The notes below the pieces were generated by a model, which had not been told where the DNA came from, searched no databases, and worked only from the letters and a program-made list of their open reading frames with translations. A stretch of DNA of 55,000 bases, from NCBI GenBank assembly GCA_905221605.1, contig CAJNDS010002416.1, forward strand, positions 375,124 to 430,123. Reading direction: 5' to 3'. The translations under genes were made by a program, and so were the position numbers. The first letter of the stretch is position 1, and each line of letters starts with the position of its first letter. This document shows, piece by piece, positions 52,701 through 55,000 of this stretch. The DNA is from Symbiodinium natans (lineage: Eukaryota > Sar > Dinophyceae > Suessiales > Symbiodiniaceae).

Positions 52701-53357
52701 GCCCCTATAAACCTCGCTGCATGTCCACGCCATGACTCCCTGAACCCCCAGACTCCCCCAAGCAAAGCCCCCAAACCCGACATAAACCCAAAACCCCTAA
52801 GACTTAAACCCTACAAACCCGATACACCCTAAACCCTATAGCCTATAGCCCTAAAACCCTAAAACCCCTAAACCCCTAAAACCCTTATCCCTTTATAAAC
52901 CCCTTACAAACCCCTTATAAACATAAAACCCTAATAAAACCTAATAAAACCCTACAAACGCTCCAAACCCAAAGTGCGTCTCCATGACTGTCTAAAAACC
53001 CCTAAGAGCCCCTCAAAAAACCCAACAAACCCCAACAAAAACCCTAAACAAAATCCTCAGACAAAACCCTCAAGCCCCCCAAAACCTCCGACAGAAGCCC
53101 TAAAAAACCCTCAAGGCCCAAGGTGCGTCTCCATCACCGTCTAAAACTCCTAAGAGCCCCTTAAAGACCCAACAAAACCCTAACAAAAACCCAAATAAAG
53201 CCCCCCAAAACCAAAAACCCTAAACCCTAAACCCTAAACCCTAAACCCTAAACCCTAAACCCCTCAGACCCCCCAAAGGTGCGTCTCCATCACCGTCTTG
53301 GAGTATCTCCTCGACTCCCGCGAGCTGTCGGCGGAGCTCTGCCCCGCTCCTTTCCCT
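39363..53357 (+). CDS. Large ankyrin-repeat protein gene, at least 17 exons
   Basis: Exons of 25-120 bp join in one frame to give consecutive ankyrin repeats (33-residue helix-loop-helix units that bind partner proteins). Diagnostic pieces in order are DGTTLLHWAAVRDDARDL, QTPLMWAACLHTE, AMHVLISARADANAKDESG, ATPLLHAVQHTALLRMVAV, RNAAHWAAYLGDQAL, LLSHFGVNLLQLDDKRSG, NTALHHAVAGCRP, DILEYLVNRGIDPELHNADG and ATCVDLARRANHADTT. Each join lands exactly on the consensus. At most joins a short direct repeat spans the exon edges and the donor is GC. Both gene ends are uncertain: the 5' exon may lie upstream and the 3' end past 53357. An unrelated decayed gene lies in the intron 45931-47871. No catalytic domain was seen, so the cellular role is unknown. 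Confidence 0.75.
39838..39900 (+). CDS. Ankyrin gene exon
   Basis: Acceptor CACCACAG, donor CTGGCAG|GTAGG. Reads AERGQFDRLQLLLKDFPHFW and Gln. Helical, ankyrin-like second helix (LQLLLKD). Confidence 0.65.
40216..40309 (+). CDS. Ankyrin gene linker exon
   Basis: Phase-matched to both neighbours. Polar, Pro/Arg/Ser-rich: SPIYSSPRKPSDTDAQKHLE, then RRPAGRPPNK. It ends inside the first GGTTT of a telomere-like tract. Confidence 0.45.
40427..40545 (+). CDS. Ankyrin gene exon with a classic repeat start
   Basis: Acceptor is the TTTAG of the telomere-type tract. Reads through LEHEAVDDSDGTTLLHWAAV to RDDARDL. GT donor at 40546. Confidence 0.7.
41083..41153 (+). CDS. Ankyrin gene exon
   Basis: Acceptor CTGGCAG. 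Reads AKFISQGLSEAALDADIPGP, Arg-Gln-Gln. Donor CAGAC|GCCGCTG; the heptamer GCCGCTG recurs at the next exon start. Confidence 0.7.
41535..41574 (+). CDS. Ankyrin gene exon
   Basis: Acceptor CCTAAG, then GCCGCTG. With the previous exon it reads QTPLMWAACLHTET, a near-perfect ankyrin helix 1. The exact 3' edge (41571 or 41574, GT donor) is uncertain by one codon. Confidence 0.7.
42954..43011 (+). CDS. Ankyrin gene exon
   Basis: Reads SAMHVLISARADANAKDES. Donor TCAG|GCGGC is GC. AGGCG occurs here and at the next acceptor. Confidence 0.75.
43471..43495 (+). CDS. Ankyrin gene micro-exon (25 bp)
   Basis: Reads Gly-Ala-Thr-Pro-Leu-Leu-His-Ala-Val across its edges. The donor GT|GCAGCACA gives an 8-bp duplication with the next exon. 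Without splicing the frame drifts into a stop. Confidence 0.65.
44389..44448 (+). CDS. Ankyrin gene exon
   Basis: Acceptor AACCCAG, then GCAGCACA. Reads QHTALLRMVAVAESDSELP. Donor CCAAG|GCCGG. Three further copies of its acceptor and first bases lie upstream. Confidence 0.7.
44655..44745. repeat. TA-rich microsatellite
   Basis: (TA)n and TAGA repeats within an ankyrin-gene intron. Confidence 0.9.
44786..44813 (+). CDS. Ankyrin gene exon
   Basis: Acceptor CTTTTAG, then LVSANDSKA. AGGC at both junction edges. The right edge, near GCGGGCGTC, cannot be fixed to the base. The rest of 44814-45597 has no supported exon apart from a weak EVVMKEVVFA frame near 45045. Confidence 0.5.
45598..45706. 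mobile_element. MITE-like element, family C, copy 4
   Basis: CTTGGAAGCCCAGTG and inverted CTTGGTAGCCCAG ends. 109 bp, intact, no telomere tract inside. Confidence 0.75.
45742..45841. mobile_element. MITE-like element, family C, copy 5, with a CCCTAAA tract inside
   Basis: CTAGGTAGCCCAGCGGTACC at the left and GGTTACTGGGCTACTAAG at the right. The normal centre is replaced by about seven CCCTAAA copies (45764-45823). It lies just upstream of the next ankyrin exon. Confidence 0.75.
45872..45930 (+). CDS. Ankyrin gene exon
   Basis: Acceptor AAGAGCAG. Reads GRNAAHWAAYLGDQALRGSK, a good ankyrin helix 1. Right edge approximate. Confidence 0.6.
46265..47035 (+). pseudogene. Decayed gene nested in an ankyrin-gene intron
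   Basis: Protein-like segments follow one another in shifting frames: MEESDADSVSVFRGRRLRFD, then LMEKPIVVKFKKEKLEVKMG, then NLYRLPLERKKDFLAVVSVL, then YDKYDIPALKLDIQELIKQV, then LLDDEYIDATAWKHTMGF and AAFEYLLDRR. The first frameshift is an 8-bp tandem duplication TTCAAGAA at 46427-46442. A second, small shift lies near 46545 and another near 46905. A CCCTAAA tract interrupts it at 46667-46797. The protein family is not recognised; mixed Lys/Glu-rich helices are predicted by eye. The alternative is a multi-exon gene with unusual introns. The minus-strand frames over the same DNA are shadows. Confidence 0.5.
46667..46797. repeat. CCCTAAA tract inserted in the decayed gene
   Basis: 131 bp of CCCTAAA, CCCTCAA and CCCAAAA units, with CAC immediately before (46664-46666) and after (46798-46800). 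Removing the tract and one CAC reads Met-Leu-His-Trp-Tyr-Asp in frame. Confidence 0.8.
47773..47840. mobile_element. MITE-like element, family B, copy 3
   Basis: Inverted ends AGCTTGGGAT / ATCCCAAGCT, with the family block AATCCCTATGAAGGAATATT. Only 68 bp, so an internal deletion relative to copies 1 and 2. CCCTGAAGCT occurs just before it and again at the next exon acceptor. Confidence 0.75.
47872..47924 (+). CDS. Ankyrin gene exon
   Basis: Acceptor CCTGAAG. Reads LLSHFGVNLLQLDDKRS, an ankyrin second helix and loop. Donor AGCGG|GCTAAA is GC. A coding-like frame just upstream (EVFPQRFVDQPSFSEMASLG, 47601-47670) is not placed. Confidence 0.65.
48588..48628 (+). CDS. Ankyrin gene exon
   Basis: Acceptor CTGTGCAG. 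Reads NTALHHAVAGCRP. Donor GACCAG|GCGGG is GC. It joins in phase to both neighbours. Confidence 0.75.
49265..49443. mobile_element. Dispersed element, family I, copy 3, split by a CCCTAAA tract
   Basis: GTTACATGGTCCCTTAATGTGG on the left and GGCGCGAGGTGCCCTG on the right. Five CCCTAAA copies lie inside (about 49314-49347). Confidence 0.45.
49548..49604 (+). CDS. Ankyrin gene exon
   Basis: Acceptor CCCACAG. Reads ILEYLVNRGIDPELHNAD. Donor GACG|GCGCC; GGCGCC recurs at the next exon start. Confidence 0.8.
50112..50162 (+). CDS. Ankyrin gene exon
   Basis: Acceptor CTGGGAG, then GCGCC. Completes Asn-Ala-Asp-Gly-Ala-Thr and reads CVDLARRANHADTT. Donor CCA|GCGCCC. Confidence 0.8.
50455..50578. repeat. 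TA/TATAT microsatellite
   Basis: Long TA-rich block in an ankyrin-gene intron. The Tyr/Ile-rich frames in and after it (50334-50886) have no coding support. Confidence 0.9.
51021..51068 (+). CDS. Ankyrin gene exon
   Basis: Acceptor CCCCAAAG. Joins as Thr-Ser-Ala-Leu and reads ALERLLKPKGYRSAM. GTGCCC at its start matches GCGCCC at the previous donor with one change. Confidence 0.65.
51300..51708. repeat. (CCCCTAAA)n / (CCCTAAA)n mixed block
   Basis: Over 400 bp of telomere-like units, mostly the octamer CCCCTAAA with interspersed heptamers. The longest repeat-only stretch in the window. Confidence 0.95.
51711..51803 (+). CDS. Ankyrin gene exon, possibly terminal
   Basis: Acceptor CCCTGAG, then frame IDCHELAESGAASFKKRDAK continuing LDTASSKDTYG. 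Either it stops at TAG 51809-51811, or it splices at the GC at 51804 to a candidate exon at 51987 (ANATAEAVWLRRILAHA). The donor of the previous exon is unclear. Confidence 0.5.
52971..53278. repeat. Tandem copies of an acceptor and exon start
   Basis: GTGCGTCTCCATCACCGTCT at the exon start (53279) is preceded by two near copies, at about 52974 and 53122, with spacing of about 150 bp. Each follows AAAG or AAGG and is itself followed by CTAAGAGCCCCT. Confidence 0.85.
53279..53357 (+). CDS. Ankyrin-like exon
   Basis: Acceptor CCCAAAG, donor TCCCT|GTAGG. Reads CVSITVLEYLLDSRELSAEL, an ankyrin second helix (VLEYLL). The link to the upstream exon is not resolved. Confidence 0.55.
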
Positions 53358-54390
53358 GTAGGGTTTAGGGTTTAGGGTTTAGGGTTTAGGGTTTAGGGTT
53401 TAGGGTTTAGGGTTTAGGGTTTAGGGTTTAGGGTTTTAGGTAGGATTTTGTGTCTGGGGTTTTTTTTGGGGGGTTTGCAGGGTTTTAGGGGGGATTTTGG
53501 GGGGATTTTAGGGTTTTTAGGGGCTTTAGGGGTTTTAGGGGTTTTCAGGGATTTCAGGGATTTTGGGGTTTAGGGATGTTGGGGTGTAGGGATTTTAGGG
53601 TTTAGGGTTGCAGGGGGGGCTCCGGAACAAGCATCGCGTCTGCAAATATGGGGGGGTGAACTGCAGCCGCGTGCACGGGTGGGAGTAAATCTTTCGTGTT
53701 TCACGTGTCCTTTAGCCTCTGGAGTTACTCTCTTGTTTCTCACCATCCTGCTGAGCCTCTTAACCCCTGAGCCCACAGCCCAAAAACCAAGAAGCATACC
53801 CGACAAAAATCAGAAAACAAGCATGCCTTGCAAAGCAAAATTCCCTTTACAGGATGCCCGCAAGCCAGGATAATACCCAAGAACGTGGAAAAAGAAACGA
53901 AAAAGCTTGGCTCCCGCAAGTTTAGGGTTGTAGGGTTGAAAAAAAGGTATATAATCAGACATCTTATATATATATATATATATATATGCATATATCTATA
54001 TATATATTTATTTATTTATTTATATTTATATACTAGAAAGTCCCCCCCAAAAAAAAAAAAAAATGGGGCTCCCGCAAGGTTATAGGGTTGTAGGGTTGTG
54101 AAGCGATCCGAGGTTCTGGGCGCTGGCTTCGAGGTCGGCGTGGTCGCTTCCTGGGCTGCACGAGCAGCCCTAAACCCTAAACCCTAAACCCTAGACCCTA
54201 AACCCTAAACCCTAAACCTTAAACCCTAAACCCTAAACCCTAAACCCTACCGTAAACCCCAGAAGCCCTCAACCCTAAACGGGAAAAGGGTGCAGGGGTT
54301 AGGTTTTCGGGCTCAGGGGTTCCATCGGATTCGAAGGTGTGGGGTCGAGTGCACTGTGGCTCGGCCGCTGAGGTCTCGAGTCCTACAGCT
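53358..54390. other. No supported gene
   Basis: TTTAGGG tracts (53359-53440), G-rich variants, a unique segment at 53630-53940 with unsupported open frames, a (TA)n/(TATT)n block at 53965-54035, and a CCCTAAA block at 54170-54250. Confidence 0.6.
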
Positions 54391-54391
54391 T

Positions 54392-54629
54392 TACTTGGAG
54401 GTTCGTGGTGGGGTTTAGGGTTTAGGGTTTATGGTTTGGGGTTTAGGGTTTAAGGGTTTAGGGTTTAAGGATTTAGGGTTTCTGGGTTTAGGGTTTAAGG
54501 GCACGAATTAACCAATTAAAACTGTACTTATAACTGTAATTATATCCATATTAGGGCACTTAAGGGGCTTATAAGTGGGTTGTAAGTACAGTGATAACTG
54601 GTTAAGAAGTACCATGAACCTCCAAGTAC
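54392..54629. mobile_element. MITE-like element, family F, copy 2, carrying a TTTAGGG tract
   Basis: Ends TACTTGGAGGTTCGTGGT and the inverted TACTTGGAGGTTCATGGT. A TTTAGGG tract (54410-54501) lies just inside the left end, followed by ACGAATTAACCAA and an AT-rich body with TTATAAGTGGGTT. Confidence 0.8.
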
Positions 54630-54796
54630 TGACTCTAGCAGTTCTGGAACTTATAGAACCTAAGTTATGCTCAAACCCATCGTAGGGTCCTTAGTAATTA
54701 TACATCTACAATATAGGCATTTAGGGTTTTTGGGGTTTCGGGGGCTCCTCCGGGGGGACTTTCTCCTATGAGAGGCGCAAATTCCCGTTCTTCCTA

Positions 54797-54887
54797 AACC
54801 CTAAACCCTAAACCCTAAACCCTAACCCTAAACCCTAAACCCTAAACCCTAAACCCTAAACCCTAAACCCTAAACCCTAAACCCTAA
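54797..54887. repeat. (CCCTAAA)n block
   Basis: About 13 copies with one shortened unit, followed by unique GC-balanced DNA (54889-54955) that may be a further exon. A TTTAGGG tract closes the window. Confidence 0.95.
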
Positions 54888-55000
54888 AACCAAGTCTGAG
54901 GCCTCCCTGTTGCTGTTCTTTTACATCCTCCTGGGAGACCCTGGCAAGGCCTGCCCTTGGTTTAGGGTTTAGGGTTTAGGGTTTAGGGTTTACGCTGCAG

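Larger units (their letters stand above)
1..55000. repeat. Dispersed telomere-type (TTTAGGG)n / (CCCTAAA)n tracts
   Basis: Blocks of 2 to about 25 copies of the heptamer TTTAGGG or its complement recur every few hundred bases throughout the window, in both orientations, mixed with degenerate copies (TTCAGGG, TTGAGGG, TTTCGGG). They fill most non-exonic space. The unit is the telomere repeat known from plants and dinoflagellates. Because tracts alternate orientation and are separated by coding exons, this is interstitial sequence, not a chromosome end. The longest pure blocks are listed separately. Confidence 0.95.

Noticed and set aside
1-55000. Possibility that this is a true chromosome end
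   Set aside because: Telomere-type repeats occur throughout in both orientations with coding exons between them; a real end would show one terminal array.
1-55000. Plant nuclear genome, suggested by TTTAGGG repeats
   Set aside because: Many GC and GA donors, tiny exons and introner-like elements fit dinoflagellates better. Not excluded with certainty.

Overview
The window looks like nuclear DNA of an alveolate protist, most probably a dinoflagellate (inference, not proven). The reasons are: plant/dinoflagellate-type telomere repeats (TTTAGGG)n scattered on both strands through all 55 kb; genes cut into many exons of about 25-120 bp; apparent splice donors that are often GC or GA rather than GT, with acceptors usually AG followed by G (known from dinoflagellates such as Symbiodiniaceae); nearly all readable exons on the + strand; and ankyrin-repeat coding. 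There are no bacterial operons, rRNA, tRNA or CRISPR arrays that I can see. Most long open frames are by-products of low-complexity repeats, so genes had to be read as short exons joined in frame.

Layout. 1-3.9 kb: a six-exon gene of unknown function that ends in a basic tail. 4.6-6.1 kb: a degenerate satellite and homopolymer runs. 7.3-8.0 kb: an inverted-repeat element filled with an 11-bp minisatellite. 9.1-10.6 kb: short + strand coding segments interrupted by hairpin elements. 13-20 kb: scattered exons, one possible secreted Cys-rich ORF on the minus strand, and many MITE-like copies. 21.3-25.0 kb: a nearly complete gene of about 780 residues built from 79-residue repeats with the motif GGTFV. 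25-38.7 kb: isolated exon candidates in telomere-like DNA. 39.4-53.4 kb: a large ankyrin-repeat gene of at least 17 exons, with a decayed second gene lying in one of its introns.

The most interesting signal is how the introns are built. In the two best-resolved genes, exon ends are flanked by exact 4-8 bp direct repeats that resemble target-site duplications. The left copy supplies a GC (once GA) donor and the right copy follows the AG acceptor, so removing one copy plus the intron restores the reading frame and the ankyrin or GGTFV consensus. One 107-bp intron also has 8-bp perfect terminal inverted repeats just inside a GCAT duplication, a textbook introner. Telomere-like tracts inside introns are usually TTTAGGG near the donor and CCCTAAA near the acceptor. 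Each exon therefore sits in chromosome-end orientation, and each intron RNA could fold into a stem joining its two ends. Similar tracts also lie inside copies of the MITE-like families, in two copies of one family at the same position.

Protein functions beyond ankyrin repeats are not recognised. All exon boundaries are predictions from sequence alone and need transcript data.
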